Below, in pieces: positions 1 to 12,649 of a DNA stretch of 64,000 nucleotides. How positions within the stretch are numbered: position 1 is the first letter of the stretch; the number at the start of each line of letters is the position of its first letter. The position numbers were made by a program, and so were the translations under genes. This DNA comes from Stenopsyche tienmushanensis. Its lineage: Eukaryota; Arthropoda; Insecta; Trichoptera; Stenopsychidae. The DNA is taken from NCBI GenBank assembly GCA_008973525.1, contig WACJ01000077.1:868001-932000 (forward strand), written 5' to 3'. Below the pieces are notes generated by a model. The model was given only the letters and a program-made list of their open reading frames with translations, was not told the origin of the DNA and searched no databases.

Positions 1-84
1 TATTTATTTAAGAAAAGATAAAAATACAATTCAAAAATAGATAAATAAAACACTAAAAAATTCAAATATAATATTATTTTGAAA

Positions 85-552
85 ATATGCCCGAAGTAAC
101 ATTAACATTAAACATTAGTGTTTCGTCATTTAGTCTGGATCTGATTTTGGAAGTCAGATAACTTGCTGCTGAAAATGCACGCTCAGCTTCCACGCTCGTT
201 GGAGGTATCGTCATCAGATATATAAGGCCCAATCCACACTATGGTGCTGGTAACGGTTCGATCTCGCTCTCGGTCTCAGTCCGGTCAAATATTCTCATAC
301 AAGAAACGGAATTGGAACGATCCGATAGTGTGAATACTCTGATTGTTTCTTATGCAAGAATATTTGATCGGACCGGCATCGGAGCGAGATCGAACCGTTA
401 CCGGCACCATAGTGTGGATCTGGCCTAAATGCTAGTTCGAGTTGATGATCGTGTGAGCCCTCATTTTCGTATAACACCATCAATGTGACTGATAAAATTC
501 TTTTCTGCTGAGACACGGAGTAAAAATCGCAAAATTCCCGATTTCCCGACAA
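85..552 (-). pseudogene. hAT transposase C-terminus, interrupted by a MITE
   Basis: Read on the minus strand, positions 208 down to about 110 encode the hAT dimerisation motif: IPPTSVEAERAFSAAS followed by YLTSKIRSRL. This is the hallmark C-terminus of hAT-superfamily transposases. The upstream part, 552 down to about 430, encodes an ORF with LYENEGSHDHQLELAF, which resembles the stretch that normally precedes this motif. A 201-bp MITE (226-426) sits between the two parts. The reading frame also shifts between the halves, and a short AATGTT duplication near 105 puts the expected LRAYF ending out of frame. The gene is therefore dead. The family call rests on the motif and is firm; the element's left end lies outside or at the window edge. 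Confidence 0.8.
226..426. mobile_element. PIF/Harbinger-like MITE, 201 bp
   Basis: The two ends are long inverted repeats of roughly 80 bp with a few mismatches. The left end starts GGCCCAATCCACACTATGGT and the right end, reverse complemented, starts GGCCAGATCCACACTATGGT. TAA flanks both sides (223-225 and 427-429), fitting the TWA target duplication of PIF/Harbinger elements. Only about 40 bp separate the arms, so the single strand could fold into a near-complete hairpin. It has no coding capacity. It inserted into the hAT transposase and so is younger than that gene. Family assignment rests on the TAA duplication and the GGCC-type ends. Confidence 0.75.
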
Positions 553-1019
553 ATTATTTATTTCCGTCGCTGCAGATGAATACTTATATACTATAATACT
601 TTGATGTGATTTGTAATTATATTACGGAGAAATACAAAAAATCTGAACCCCGTATCTATTATATTTCATATCGATATTCCCATTATTCGTCGAGGTGTAG
701 TAAATACATCAGCGGTAGGGAAAGGTTATATAACAATTTGAAAAACATACATGTACCCTATATATAATATGTATACATAGATTAGACAGTCACTGCTCCT
801 ATGCGTCGCCTAAGTTCGCCAATTAGTAATTACGCCACTGTTTCCAAGCATCCAGATTTCGTCGGGAATGTCTCGATTTAGTAGCCTTCATCGTGTTGGT
901 AAGGTGTACGATTTCTGTTAGATAAAAATTTCAATCCCGGGATTTTCGGGATTACGTTTTCTAATCCCGGGATTCTTAAGTACCTAAAACTGTCCGGGAT
1001 CCCGGGATTGGATTCCCTA

Positions 1020-1979
1020 GTAATAAGTGTAGATTTTTTAAAAATACTATCAAATATGCAAACGGCGTAAAATCAATAAATGACAATATGAAAAAATACC
1101 TCTCGGGACTGGACATTAAAATTGCGATGAAGTCGATAGACGTAGTTGGAAGACAGGATTCTTCGTAGACTGAAGATATTATAGAATGACGCCCTAGAGA
1201 TTTAAAGTGACTATAAAAAGCCTTCGGCTCCCCGGACGGATGGAATTATAAAGTTAAATGATGCTGGATGGATGCGAAAACTCCAAGATAGATAGGTCTA
1301 GAAACGCCGACGAGTGTGGGTGATTCGCCCAGCATACATTATATGTGTGGTGTTGAACATTTTTAACGGCTTTAAATTGTATGGGAGGCGTGTAAAAAAA
1401 TTGTCGGTTAACGTGCTAACTAATCGAATCGTATCTAATAGCGAAATTGAGTCCGGTCGACGTGATCTCCACTTTCTAGGGTGCATGATCGAATATTATA
1501 ATGGGGCTTATTAAAACGTGTGCATGAGTCGCAACCGGTCGCATTAAGCGCGAGATGAACCCGATGCACCGATGTATCACAGATTGCGGAGCTGCTCTCG
1601 CGGGATGCTGTCGGCATGCTTTATAGAGTTGTGCTTGCCTTGCTAAACCGGTCCAATACGAGTCGGTGATTTGCTGTCCAGCTCCAAACTAACGTCTCCC
1701 ATATGTGAGGCGGCTCGTCTGCATATCATGTGGAGGACCGATCTGGGAATTGGCCGAACCAAATCTGGGGAATTGGTCTATAGATCGATTGAAGCGTATT
1801 TTGGTCAACATGTATGGATATTATGCATACATGTTCAGATTGCAGAAAAAAAATCATAGTGCTAATGAATTTTCGATCGATCGTCAGATTTAGATTTAGA
1901 TTTACTCCGAATTCCGGGATATGAAAAGGTAAATACTGAAGCGATTGACACCAGAACTACAGACTTTTAGATGAAACTT
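1020..1979. other. Unassigned AT-rich sequence
   Basis: No gene or element ends were recognised. Several short ORFs (60-66 codons) overlap on opposite strands near 1298-1617 and 1671-1893 and share no recognisable motif. A short direct repeat of the form ATCTGGGRAATTGG occurs twice near 1740-1775. The GC content of 1540-1780 is a little higher than the flanks. Confidence 0.4.
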
Positions 1980-2945
1980 TTGGGAGTGCAAATTAATTCG
2001 GTTCGTTTTTTGCGGTCAAAAATGCATTTATTTCAGAACAAAATGAAGGAACAGATTAATCAAATTATTGTCCATCAAGAAATTTTCGAATTTCATCTCG
2101 ATAAAATGTCTCATCTTTTGTGGCGATCCAAGTTAAGAACCAATTTTCGATTTCTGCAAAAGAAGTGAAACGGTGAACTGCCAAATCGTTCTGCATCTAT
2201 CGGAAACACCAGCAATCAAATGCTCACTTTAGCATTTCCAAATATTTTTTTTACGATGTTTGCGACATGAAACCGAACGTTGTCATGTAGAAAAAGCTTT
2301 GTCATGTTTTTGCTCTTATTCCGACCTTTTTTTTCGTAATACACGGCAAAAAGTCAATTATGGTCTATAACAATCGCTCAGATACATAGCATCACTTTTG
2401 AATCATGAATATTTGACTTTGGTGCTGATGTTGAGGTCCGATGGCAACGATTGACCGGGCCTAGCCTAGTATTTTTTCTTTTTAAGGTTGTTATAGAGTA
2501 TCCATTTCTCATCCACAATCATAATCTAATGTGAAAAACTCTTTCTTTGTTATGAAAAGTGAAAAATCACCTTCAACGTCTCTCGGTTTAAATTTATAAG
2601 GCACCCAATTGTTTTGCTTTTAAATCATTTCCGTCGTACGGAAATCGTACAGAATAAGCTTGTAGAGTCACTCTCGATGGATCTGCAAACTCGAGTAATG
2701 CCTCCAATTTTTTGCCTTCGAAATTTTTTGGCTGTCCAGATCGAAGCTCGTCTTCAACGCTAAAATCACCATTCTTGAACCGTCGAAACCTTTCCCTGCA
2801 TGAATCATCAGTAAGGATATTTTAACCTTAAATATTCACAAGCATTCAATGCACTTCAATTGATCTTTTCAACTAATTAAAGTAGAAAATTCATAAAAAC
2901 CAGAGCTATCTTTCAAAAACAGACCGAACTAATTTGCACTCCTAA
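1980..2945 (-). mobile_element. Dead mariner element, 966 bp
   Basis: Inverted ends match: the left begins TTGGGAGTGCAAATTAATTC and the right, reverse complemented, begins TTAGGAGTGCAAATTAGTTC. A TA follows the right end at 2946. On the minus strand the body translates, across stops and frameshifts, into mariner transposase pieces in order: RSGQPKNFEGKKLEALL (first helix-turn-helix side), VDEKWILYNN (containing the first catalytic Asp region), and EQKHDKAFSTT before the usual HDN block. A full-length mariner is about 1.3 kb, so this copy is internally shortened as well as point-mutated. No functional transposase can come from it. Confidence 0.85.
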
Positions 2946-4954
2946 TACTTACCTTACCAAAATCGTTTACATAAATTTACATTACTTAAAGCTTCCATGA
3001 TAATTTGTCATATAATACTAAACAATTCACAATACATTTGATTAATATTGCTTTAAAAACATGATCATTATAACCCAATAATTTTTGAGCGTCATTATTG
3101 AAAGACACTGTATCAAAAGTGCAATTAGGTTTCCTTCCGAAACGCAATGAATTTAGTAGAGCTTAGTTTATCGGTAGTATAACTATTATTATAAAATAGA
3201 AAGTATATCTGTCCGTTTGCTATTTATCACGTCTGCAAATTTTGCATGAATAAATCAATCAACCCCATTAGTATGTTTTATTAAATGCTATTCGCCCTTG
3301 AACGAGAAATATGTTTGTGCATATTTAAAATCGAGTTTTTTAAATTTATTTGTATGTCGGTCTGTTCGCTATGCGATTCCGCAGCTTTTGGCTGATTTGA
3401 ATAATATAATATCTAGGATAATGCTCAATCGTGTATTACATTATTGTTAAAATACGATTAAATAAGATTTAAGAGCTTTCCACGTGCATAACTTTGTAGT
3501 TGTTTTCTGGGTCATATAATTGATGCATTTCATATAGCTTTGATACTTACTTATCCTTATCTTCAGTTATTTATTCATCATTAACCTCCTTTTTAAATAA
3601 GAGTGAAAGATCAGATTCACAACACCAAACCGTGGTTGTCTTCATATTATTCTAGAATATATGAAAACTTGATGATCAATGTATTAATATTGTTCGTGGC
3701 TCAATCCGTTTCTTATGAGCTTTTCGAATAATTATATATACAATTCATTAGAGTCAGCAATTTGGTTATGTCAATGCCACGTCAAACAGCAATGACAAGA
3801 GTTCAATGCTTTATCAAGAGAATGTGTCCATGGCGATGGTGGTGAAGAAGAAAAAAAAACGACATTCTCATACGTCTTTTATTTCATTTGAACCAGCGTC
3901 CAGTTTTCGATGTATCAATTGAGGTGTAATTTAATCATCAGAAACGATGATTCGTCATATTTGTGCGGACGGCGATTTCGTGGGATCACCGAATTAAGAC
4001 CGGGCATCGAAAGTTTCCTGTCAAAACGAATTCATTATCCTGACTAAACGAATCGTCTGCAAAACGGTAGACGCGTGCGAATTCCTTCTTGCGATTATGT
4101 TATTGCGCAGGGAAGAAGGGCTAATGATGGTTCCCTGATAAGTAATCTGATTTCATTATGCAATGCTGGAATATGATTAAATCGCCATGCATTGATTTAT
4201 ACGTAGAATAATTACATATTGTTCACAGACACGAAACTATTGCGAAGTTAATTGATAATTCTCGGATATTTTCCATAATAGTCTTTGAATTGCTAGCTAG
4301 ATCAAGTCACGACATATAACTAGCCCGCAAGTAATGTATTCACATTTACCTTCACTATTAGTTTTGTATTATTTTCTCATTGACTGCTTTGACGTTGTTT
4401 GAAATATTAATATGCAGAGATTAATTTTTGATACGCCTTAAAATGTTACATAATAAGACCTATTAAATAACAACCGGTCCTATATAATTATTTTTTATTG
4501 CAGGGAACACCCAAAAGATCCTTCCACGTACTTGACTTTTGATTTTTTTAAATCTTTGATGAATTCATTTGGCAAAAAGCTAATTTAAAGCTTCGCCCTA
4601 ACTCATCAACGGGCAGTTTTTTAAAAATTTATTTGCAACGAAATGAGACGAAATGAATTTGGTGGGTGGGATAAGCAAAATGTATGATGTGTCCAATATT
4701 GTACTTGTATTTATATTTGCATCCTTTCATTTCATAGAAAAATATTCTCCAACAGGACTGTTATGTATGCCATCGGGAATTCAATCGTTCCTCTTAGTAA
4801 ATTAATAGGTTATCCCTGTGTGTAAAATAAGAATAGAAATTCTGGAATATCAAAATTTTCATGGGTATCAATTGGTTTTTTAAATAAATATGAATGTGAA
4901 ATGAATTACATTAAACTTTTACATTTAATATAATGGATGAAAATAAACCCTATA
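2946..4954. other. Unassigned AT-rich sequence
   Basis: About 2 kb of AT-rich DNA with no ORF over 60 codons, no terminal repeats and no splice-flanked open patch that I could see. It separates the mariner on the left from the Tigger-like element on the right. Confidence 0.4.
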
Positions 4955-5692
4955 CACTCATCCCCCGATTTATGCAGTACATACGTTCTATCATATTAAA
5001 AAACGCGCAAATGAAGTCTTTGATTTCATATTAAATTTGAAAATTCGTTCCGAAAAATCCCCGTAAAAAAGATCCACAGTTTGTTATATTATAAATACAT
5101 ATTCAAAATTGTAATATTTAATATAATAATGTTTTTATTTAAATTAAAGATTTATTAATCCTCATTTTCGCTGCTGTCTTCCATCATTCTAACCATTTTC
5201 TTTATAACTGGTTCAAAATCGTCTTCCTCATCAGATGAACTGTTCTTTTTTCAGAGAATCATCACATAATAATTTTTAAAAAATCAATAATTTGAGAAAT
5301 TTCATCATTTTTGGATGTAACAACATCATCTGCAACCACTTCTGGCATATCTATCTCCAATTTCTATTTAAAGTAGTTCATCTAATTTTTTTGTATGTCA
5401 AATCAATCTGGTTTACATAATCTAGAATTGTGATTTTTTTTTCCAAATTTCTTGAACTGTCAGTGATTGATCGTCTTCTACTTTAGTCAAAATTTCTTGA
5501 AAAGTTTGTTTTATGTAATAAATTTTGAAAGTGGCTTTTATTCCTTGATCTATAGATTGGATCAAAGCTGTAGTATTTGGTGGTAAAAATATTGCGACAT
5601 GCAAAAATAATCAAAATAAAAATAAACATCTCTATCGACCGCGTTAAAGTGAAACCGCGCTAAAAAGTATGGCGTAAATCGGGAGATGAGTT
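4955..5692 (-). mobile_element. Tigger/pogo-like element, 738 bp, truncated
   Basis: Inverted ends pair: CACTCATCCCCCGATTTATG on the left and AACTCATCTCCCGATTTACG on the right after reverse complement. TA dinucleotides flank both ends (4953-4954, 5693-5694), as expected for the Tc1/mariner/pogo superfamily. The interior keeps only the C-terminal part of a DDE transposase on the minus strand. Most of the autonomous element, including the DNA-binding N-terminus, is missing. Confidence 0.75.
5160..5604 (-). pseudogene. Tigger/jerky-type DDE transposase fragment
   Basis: The 60-codon ORF at 5422-5604 contains FLPPNTTALIQSIDQGIKAT, which matches the conserved (F)LPPNTTALIQPMDQGV block of pogo/Tigger/jerky DDE transposases; the final Asp belongs to the catalytic set. 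After stops and frameshifts the strand continues to an acidic tail (VIKKMVRMMEDSSENED) ending near 5160, again typical of the family's C-terminus. The N-terminal HTH/CENP-B-like domain is absent. It is a pseudogene inside the TIR-bounded element 4955-5692. Confidence 0.75.
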
Positions 5693-5696
5693 TATA

Positions 5697-6420
5697 TTAG
5701 AGGTACCCAAAAATATTCGCGTATTTTAAGACCTTATATTTGAGGTCAGTTTGTGTCCCAACACAGCAAGGGAAACATGTTTGCAAGACTTTTTTTTGTA
5801 GAGCTATTGTTAAACTTTATTTTGTGTTGATGATAAGTCTGTAGATGTCAACATTGTTTTCAGAAATTCGAATCGGACAATAGAAGCTTAAGGGATGAAC
5901 CGAGAACGGGAGGATCTTCGATTTTTGATAACGATGCAACAAAACCCTAATCGAATCAAATCCATGGTAAATCATGAAGGGTTTATCGCAAAGACTATGG
6001 AACACATTTAAAAATCATAGGAAAAACGAGCGACGAAACACGTTTTATGTCTTTTTATGACACAAAAATATCTTTTTTTCAATAACTTGTAATTGATGAT
6101 GAAAAATGGGTCATTTACGATAATATACGATGAAAAAATCAAAGCCTTCCTCGAAAGTAAACCCCAATTCCAACACCTTTTCATTCAAAGTCGTGGTAGG
6201 ATATGCGAGGAATAATTCATTATGAATTAATGTAATCGGAAGAAACTGTAATTGCGCAAGTTTACTGTCGACAATTGGAAGTTTCACTCAATTTCATACG
6301 AAATATTTTACAATATGCTATTTCTCAATCTCCATGTCGCATTATCGATCATCATGCAAGACGTGATCGTTACATCGATGACCTTTGTATTGATTTTTTA
6401 CAAGAGCGTCGAAAAAAAAA
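5697..6420 (+). mobile_element. Dead mariner, right end not found
   Basis: Starts TTAGAGGTACCCAAAAATAT directly after a TA (5695-5696), a typical mariner terminus. Plus-strand translation with frame changes gives DDEKWVIYDN at 6095-6124 (the catalytic D plus KW block), then GIIHYEL and VYCRQLE at about 6205-6280, which are ordered as in mauritiana-type mariner transposases. After about 6420 I lose the similarity and no right inverted repeat was found, so the right limit is approximate. A 117-codon ORF at 6252-6605 overlaps the degraded 3' part in another frame and is not evidence for a separate gene. Confidence 0.7.
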
Positions 6421-7373
6421 TAATCATACTAAATTATCGAAATTCACGTGATATAATTTTAGAACTAAGAATAGCCCATGGATCGAACTCATTTCATGGT
6501 CAAATACGAATAAGAGCATCATTAAAGCTCGGATTTCCTTTGAAAACCTATTATTTAATTTTTAATAAAATAATAGAAGCGCGGGGAGATTCAGCGTCTA
6601 AGTAATTTGTTCGCTTTTATTGTTTATTACAAATCGTGCTCGTAAACTGTGATGGATTAAGATGACATCATCGACAGAGCGGGCTTAGAAATGAATCAAG
6701 TCATGGGATATTTTAAAATATTTTTTATTGTGCCGGGCATATCCTATAAGGTTGTCTGGTAACAACATGTCAGACTCTGTCAATAAAATAACTGCAACCT
6801 GTCAGCTTCCAAGGTCTCCACGGAATTGTTACTGGGAGATGTCCTGTCTGCTTTGATATAATCTTAGAATGACTAATGAATGCCGCAGTAATTCTTGATG
6901 ACTAGTTGTATCTTTTTTAATACCCCTTTTGTAAAACCTGATTGGCTTAGGAGCTAAATATTCCCTTTTATTGCTGTCAATTTAAAATTTATTTCGTCTG
7001 AATTTCGTTTTTTGTGTCAAATTATAAAGACTTTGGGGAGAAAAAATATTCAAGGCTTTTCATATTAAAAGTTATACAACAGATTCATCTGAAATGTTGA
7101 ATGATCGATGTACTACCCTCCGATTGATTTGATTACATCTTAAATAAACCCTCTTCGGAATATAAAATAAAATTTATTGGATAAGTTCTAATCATGGATT
7201 AGTTTCATTGGCAGCTCGTAGCTAATATTAATGGGAGTGCTGCACAGTACACGGTTTTTCAGCACAACATACGCGGATTATTATTAAAAAAAATACCTTC
7301 CATTAACGCGCCAGTGTCGGCACTGCAGGAGCGACAGTGCTCTCTTTCCCTCACAATCTTTTGTAGCTTCCTT

Positions 7374-7386
7374 CATGCGCATGCGT
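7374..7386. promoter_or_regulatory. NRF1/Ewg-like palindrome
   Basis: The sequence CATGCGCATGCGT closely matches the TGCGCATGCGCA consensus of the NRF-1/Ewg factor, usually found in promoters. It lies in a locally GC-richer patch. There is no identified gene start nearby, so function is only a possibility. Confidence 0.2.
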
Positions 7387-8871
7387 ACAATAATCAAACA
7401 CCAGGCTACTGGAACTGTAAAGAGAACAGTTCCATACAAAGATTTCTGTATCATTTTTCATAACCTGAGGGATGGTTACTGATATTAAACTCAACAATTA
7501 TATATTGTATAAGTATATAAAAGGACCCGTTATATTAAATTTTTTCGATAGTATCATATGGAAATAGGGGATGCAGCATTTCCATACCCACTACTGATTA
7601 TATTGTACTTGTACTGTATGAATTGATAAAGTGGATTTGATGCTTTATTCTTATAATAAACGTTCTGATCCAGATTGTGGAAAATAAATTTACTATGCTT
7701 ATAGATTTGGGAACAGAAATAATAATATTTCCAATTGATCTCGATCCAGATTTACCCTGAGTTTCTTAATCTTGCGTACATACATTTAAAATTAAGATGG
7801 TATACCTGCCATCAGATCGATTAAAATATATAAATACGGTAATCAAAGGGGTTAAATGAAGACCAGACCCATTTGGGATCAGATATGCCATAAGATAAAT
7901 GCGCTTTGTTTTCGCCAAGTCCTGAAAGCTCGTTTCCACACCTTAAGATGTATTTTCTTAGGGCTTTTTATTCATGAATATATATCGTCTGGCACACCGT
8001 TCTTAATTACAGCATGACGCTGACTGACGATATACAACCAGCGATCTGGAGGCTAATTACCGACGTGAGGCAGTTACCACCTGATGTTCAAAACTGCCAC
8101 CGATCCTTAGGTGGCAATAAAATTGATCGATAGGAGGAGCAGACACCCTTTGATAAATCATGTTACACATTTTAAAATATGCAAAAAAAAAATGAAATCA
8201 TGTAGGAAATCTGCAATGATTAAGGATGGTACAAATGCAGCGTGGACAATTAACATTACGATGAATGTAGACAACGAACAGTACCATTGTAAAGTCAACA
8301 ACAGTTAGCTTCCCATTACAACTAATCGACTCTGAATAAGAAGACGTTCCCGTAAATTTGAATAAATTAGCATGCATGCTCGTACTCGAGATGATGTTAA
8401 TTTGTAAATAAGAAATAGCATAAATTTTAACAGTCACGATTAAATGGTTAAGGTCGTTAAAAGACAATCAAATCCCGTTTTTAGATTTTACACAGCGTTT
8501 TTTTAAGTACATTTATACGATTTATTAAATGTTTAACTAATATAAGCAAGGAACAATGATATGATACAATCTAAGCGAATTTGTACAATGCAATATGTTA
8601 CAAAATATTCACATACATGACACATAATGGTTGTAACTTATTAAAATAATCACTTTGTCCACTTTATTTGAGCATATTTCATATCTAAATACACATTGCC
8701 GAAAAATTATGGGCATATTATCATGCATGAAGGACCTTTTATGGTAAGAACTTCTTAAGCTTATATGCTTTAGATATATATTAATTACATATATAAAATT
8801 TTTGAATGGTGAATCAGAAAATCGCAATAAGTTTGAATTTGAACGATTGATTAATGCGATGAAATTCTTTT

Positions 8872-8940
8872 ACCATGATCGGGATTTGAACTCGAACTTT
8901 CATACCAAGAGCCAAATAACTAACCCACTTGATGCATGCA
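8872..8940 (-). repeat. Possible tRNA-like (SINE-head) fragment
   Basis: On the minus strand TTAGTTATTTGGCTCTTGG resembles a D-arm/A-box and CGAGTTCAAATCCCG resembles a T-arm/B-box. The anticodon arm cannot be drawn confidently and there is no clear acceptor stem, so this is not called as a tRNA gene. A similar TTCAAATCC motif lies on the minus strand near 56975-56990. Confidence 0.25.
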
Positions 8941-10940
8941 TACAATGATTGCTACACAATAAAAGATTGGATGTATGCAATAGATAAAGAGTTAAAAATA
9001 TGATGTAAGGATTGGTTATAAAGTCGAATGTTAGCAAATTGTCGAACGAGTGAACCATTCACTTTCATTCCATGGATAGTTTTGAAATGATTCATTTTAA
9101 CAATGCATTCAATTCAATAAGGCTTGTCGTTTATCGCGTGCGTTTAGATATTTCCATATGCCGAATGTGCTATTTTATGATGAATTTAAGTCTGAATCGC
9201 ATTGAACGATTCGCCGATGGTGATTTTATAATAAAGATCATAATCAGTCTTGAATTCATCATCTTTTAATCGCAATATGTTTCCTGGCTCGAACGGTCGT
9301 TTAGTATTTACGAGCATTTTATGGTGGCCGTAATTATGAGTTATTTGACAGGAGATAATTTTATAATTTCACAAAGGGATGTGTTTTAAAAGACGGTTTA
9401 TCTTGTTCGAAGGAGGCGTCGATTATTTCTTGTGCTTCGTTGTCTGGACCGTTAGGTTATCTTGATTGGATAAATTTCGTTTATCGTTAGATCATGATTT
9501 TATCATTAAAGCTGTATCAGTTCTCGCTGCATGAACATAAATCGGCGGCTCATTATTATTTTCGATATTAAAATAATACACTAAAATTTGGTTGTTATTA
9601 TACGATGGAGAAAAATAATGATTGCGCCATGTACGGGGTTGTAAATTGCACTATTTATATGATAAATGTGCATTGGCACGCCATGGGAGCAGAGACTCTA
9701 CATTGCGGAGGAATTACACGTTCGATTTTTAATTAAAGAATGATCGGCGTTGGGTGAGTATTAAAATATTATTTATAACTTTATTTAACAAGACTTCTTG
9801 GCATGTTTTGCATACTCAAGAACCTATTTATTCACGTTTATGCGGTGAAATGAACGAGCGGTCTAACGCCAAACCTGACGGATCGTGTGCAAGGTAATGG
9901 CGTCATGCGAAAAGTGACCGGTCATCAGCGGGTGGTCACTAATGCTTAAATAATGGACGATAAGAACAGAGCCTTTAGATTTATATGACTTAATAAAAAA
10001 AGCGTTATACCTGGAATGTGTTAGCTTTGAAATGAAGCTCGTTCTTGCCCAAAGAAAAAGTTCAAGGAGATGAGATCTAGATTATGTTGCAAGCATCTAT
10101 CTTAAGCTAACAAAAAAAACACCAACGAAGGCATGGTGATTAGTTACAGTAGTCAGATCTTTCTTTAACAATAATTGGAAAGAAATTCATTGAATAGTAA
10201 TTGAAATCATACTTTTAAATAATTAAGTAACATATAATGGGTGCAAAAAATAAAGTTAAAATTGCTGGCAGGAAAAGCAAATCAGTATCATTTATTGCCA
10301 CTCACAAAATCTGGGATGGTCCAGAGCCAAAGATATAGTCCTTTATTTTCATCAACTATATATCAAAAGTGAAATGAGGTTAATTTCAATATGTAAAGTA
10401 CTAATCTAATCAATAATCTCATCACCCTTGTTATTTTTAGAAGACTGAATGAATATTGTGAAGGATCGTATAAACATCTCTATCTAAGGATACGATGTAA
10501 AAAATTAGCACCTGATTTAATCGGTTGAGTGCAAAGCAGCGTTGTATTTTTGCGAAAATTTTCCACCTAAAGTGCAGCGTGGCGATATATAGACGTTGAA
10601 ATTGGCATGTATTATATTTTGTGGCGCAGCATTTGAATAGTTAAAATCTACGCTAAATATAAATATATTAATTAACACCCAACATCTTATAGAACCCATA
10701 GACGAGATTTAAACGATGGTTACATAAATTACATCTGTTTTATTGTATAATTTCACTTTATAAAATATTGAACTGCAAATTTAACTAATTTTGTGTAAGG
10801 GATGCAGGTTATAATGGCTTAAAATTAAATTTGTTTAGTTTTCAGATAAAGGATTTCAATGTGGATGGCCTTTTGAATATGGTTTTGTTAGAATAATGTT
10901 TCTATGTGTAAGAAGTGAAACTATTATTAATTTTAAATAA

Positions 10941-11099
10941 CACTTGGGTCTGTTTTTATGCGATGGATACGTTTCACGGGGAGTCGCATATAAAAAATTC
11001 GCACAAAAAAGACTCGAACTACATAGAAAACTAAGGGATGGGTTCTATTATTTTTGAAAACCGCATAACTTCAAAATCGCATAAAATCAGACCCAAGTG
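10941..11099. mobile_element. MITE, 159 bp, pogo/Tigger-type
   Basis: The ends are inverted copies of CACTTGGGTCTG followed by a T-rich ATGCGAT block; TA follows the right end, while the left flank has AA. The inside repeats motifs of the type TCGCATAAA and AACCGCATAACTTC. A related but more diverged copy of the interior lies at 39719-39860, next to a Tigger-like transposase tail, and similar motifs occur in the 49.9-kb MITE. There is no coding capacity. Confidence 0.7.
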
Positions 11100-12103
11100 T
11101 ATATTATAATCATCGTTGCACATCAATTGTTCATAGGGTATTTATTTTCTCGCTTGGATCGAGAATATTATATTGATAATTGAATCTTTTAAATTGTGTG
11201 CTGAAAATTGTATCAACATCTTAATTTGATTTATTTTTATTTAAAAGAAGCGTTGCAGAATCTTTCTTTATTTAACACCCCTTCAAACGTCTAAAGCTTG
11301 GACTTTGACCATATCGGAACTAGTTTTTATATTTTTATATTAATTAGCATAAAGATCGACCAATAAGAATCTATAATGACAATCATAATTTTTAATTATG
11401 TGCATATTAATTAGGAAGTTCGATGGTTAAAAATTGATTTATTCTAACTAGAATGGGAATAATGGGAATAAATAAATATTTCATATCTATGTTATCTAAA
11501 TGATGAACTTAAAATTCCACAAAATGATCAATATTAAATAATTGTAGCGTTCCTCAGGTTATTATCATCATAATTATAATTCAAAGATCACAACTATGAT
11601 ATATGACCGAAATATATAGTTGAAAACATACTCAGTATTGATTCAATCATTGAGATTTTTATATGAATGCTTGTATTCTCTAATTGCCAACTTCTTAATT
11701 CTATTTAATTTTGTATGGCATTTTATTAAAATCATTGCATTGTAACATGAATATACAGGTACTGAAGTGTTAAATTATACGTATAGTTAAGAATCTCAGC
11801 TTATGAATTAATTGTCTGCAATTAGTGGTAGTAAATAGCTTTGAAAGAACTCGATTTGTCCGATGTTAATATCAAGATCCCGTTTTGTTCAGTTTATGGA
11901 TTAGATTTTCTAGACCCTATTAATCAAAAGAATTATAGGTGGATTCGTAGATAACATCTCCAACAATATTATTTTATTGATTACAAGTAAATGCCATTAA
12001 CATACCAAAGATATGATTCTTGTAATATGGTTATTATGATTCAGATTCAATTTCCGACTGTAATTTTCTTGTTTTTTTTTTTCTTCTTATAAATGCTATA
12101 CAG
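11100..12103. other. Unassigned AT-rich sequence
   Basis: About 1 kb of AT-rich DNA up to the target duplication of the large hAT locus. No ORF, repeat pair or exon-like patch was recognised. Confidence 0.4.
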
Positions 12104-12479
12104 CAGTGATTCCCAAAGGGGTCTATATCGACCCCCAGGGGTTTATGACAACCTGCAAGGGGTCTACGTCAGCGAAAAAAAAAATTGGGGTCCATGAAAC
12201 GAAAATGGGGGTCCACGATAGTGGATCTCAACACATACACTGATAGTACTTATTTACTTACATCATATTATTTTATAATATAATGACATATATTTTTTAG
12301 ACAGGGTTGGTTGACGGAATACTACATTCGGCAGACGAAGCTGTCGACTATGATGTTTGTTTTTTAATGACGTTAATAATTTAGCTCGTGACGGTGCACG
12401 AATTGATTTTTTTTTTTTTTTATAATTTTTCCAAAATTTTGCTAAATCATAATGTCAATGTCGTGCAATCTCCGTCCGT

Positions 12480-12607
12480 CGGTGTCTGAAAAGTTAGGTT
12501 GGGGTATGTTAGGTTGGGTTGGGTTGTTGTATGTTGGGTTGAGTTGGGGTATTTTAGGTTGGGGTATGTTAGGTTGGGGTATGTTAGGTTGGGTTGGGTT
12601 AACCTAA

Positions 12608-12609
<2 letters not shown>
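12480..12609. repeat. Degenerate TTAGGTTGGG minisatellite (left arm)
   Basis: A run of related units such as GTTAGGTTGGGGTAT and GTTAGGTTGGGTTGG, similar to interspersed TTAGG-derived minisatellites common in insect genomes. The mirror-image tract is at 14596-14705. The two tracts form the inner part of the palindromic element and are not a terminal telomere array. Confidence 0.8.

Positions 12610-12649
<40 letters not shown>

Larger units (their letters stand above)
1..1019 (-). mobile_element. Decayed hAT DNA transposon (right part)
   Basis: The transposase tail at 85-552 lies on the minus strand. Downstream at 931-1019 is a terminal-like block of repeated ATCCCGGGAT motifs ending in GGATTCCCTA. 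Read on the minus strand this gives TAGGGAATCCAATCCCGGGA, a plausible hAT-type 5' end. The stretch 600-930 is AT-rich and I could not translate it into transposase. The other terminus is not in the window, so the outer boundary and any 8-bp target duplication cannot be tested. The association of the terminal block with the transposase is inferred. Confidence 0.5.
6421..10940. other. Long AT-rich stretch without recognised genes
   Basis: About 4.5 kb. It holds scattered 60-90-codon ORFs without motifs, a GC-richer patch at 7250-7440 containing an NRF1-like palindrome, and a tRNA-like fragment near 8872-8940. Region 9400-9760 is somewhat GC-richer with TAATTA-type motifs but no coding signal I could follow. 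No TIR-bounded element was recognised. Confidence 0.4.

Noticed and set aside
6252..6605. 117-codon ORF as a host gene
   Set aside because: It overlaps a decayed mariner in a different frame and has no recognisable motif; the mariner frame carries the family residues.
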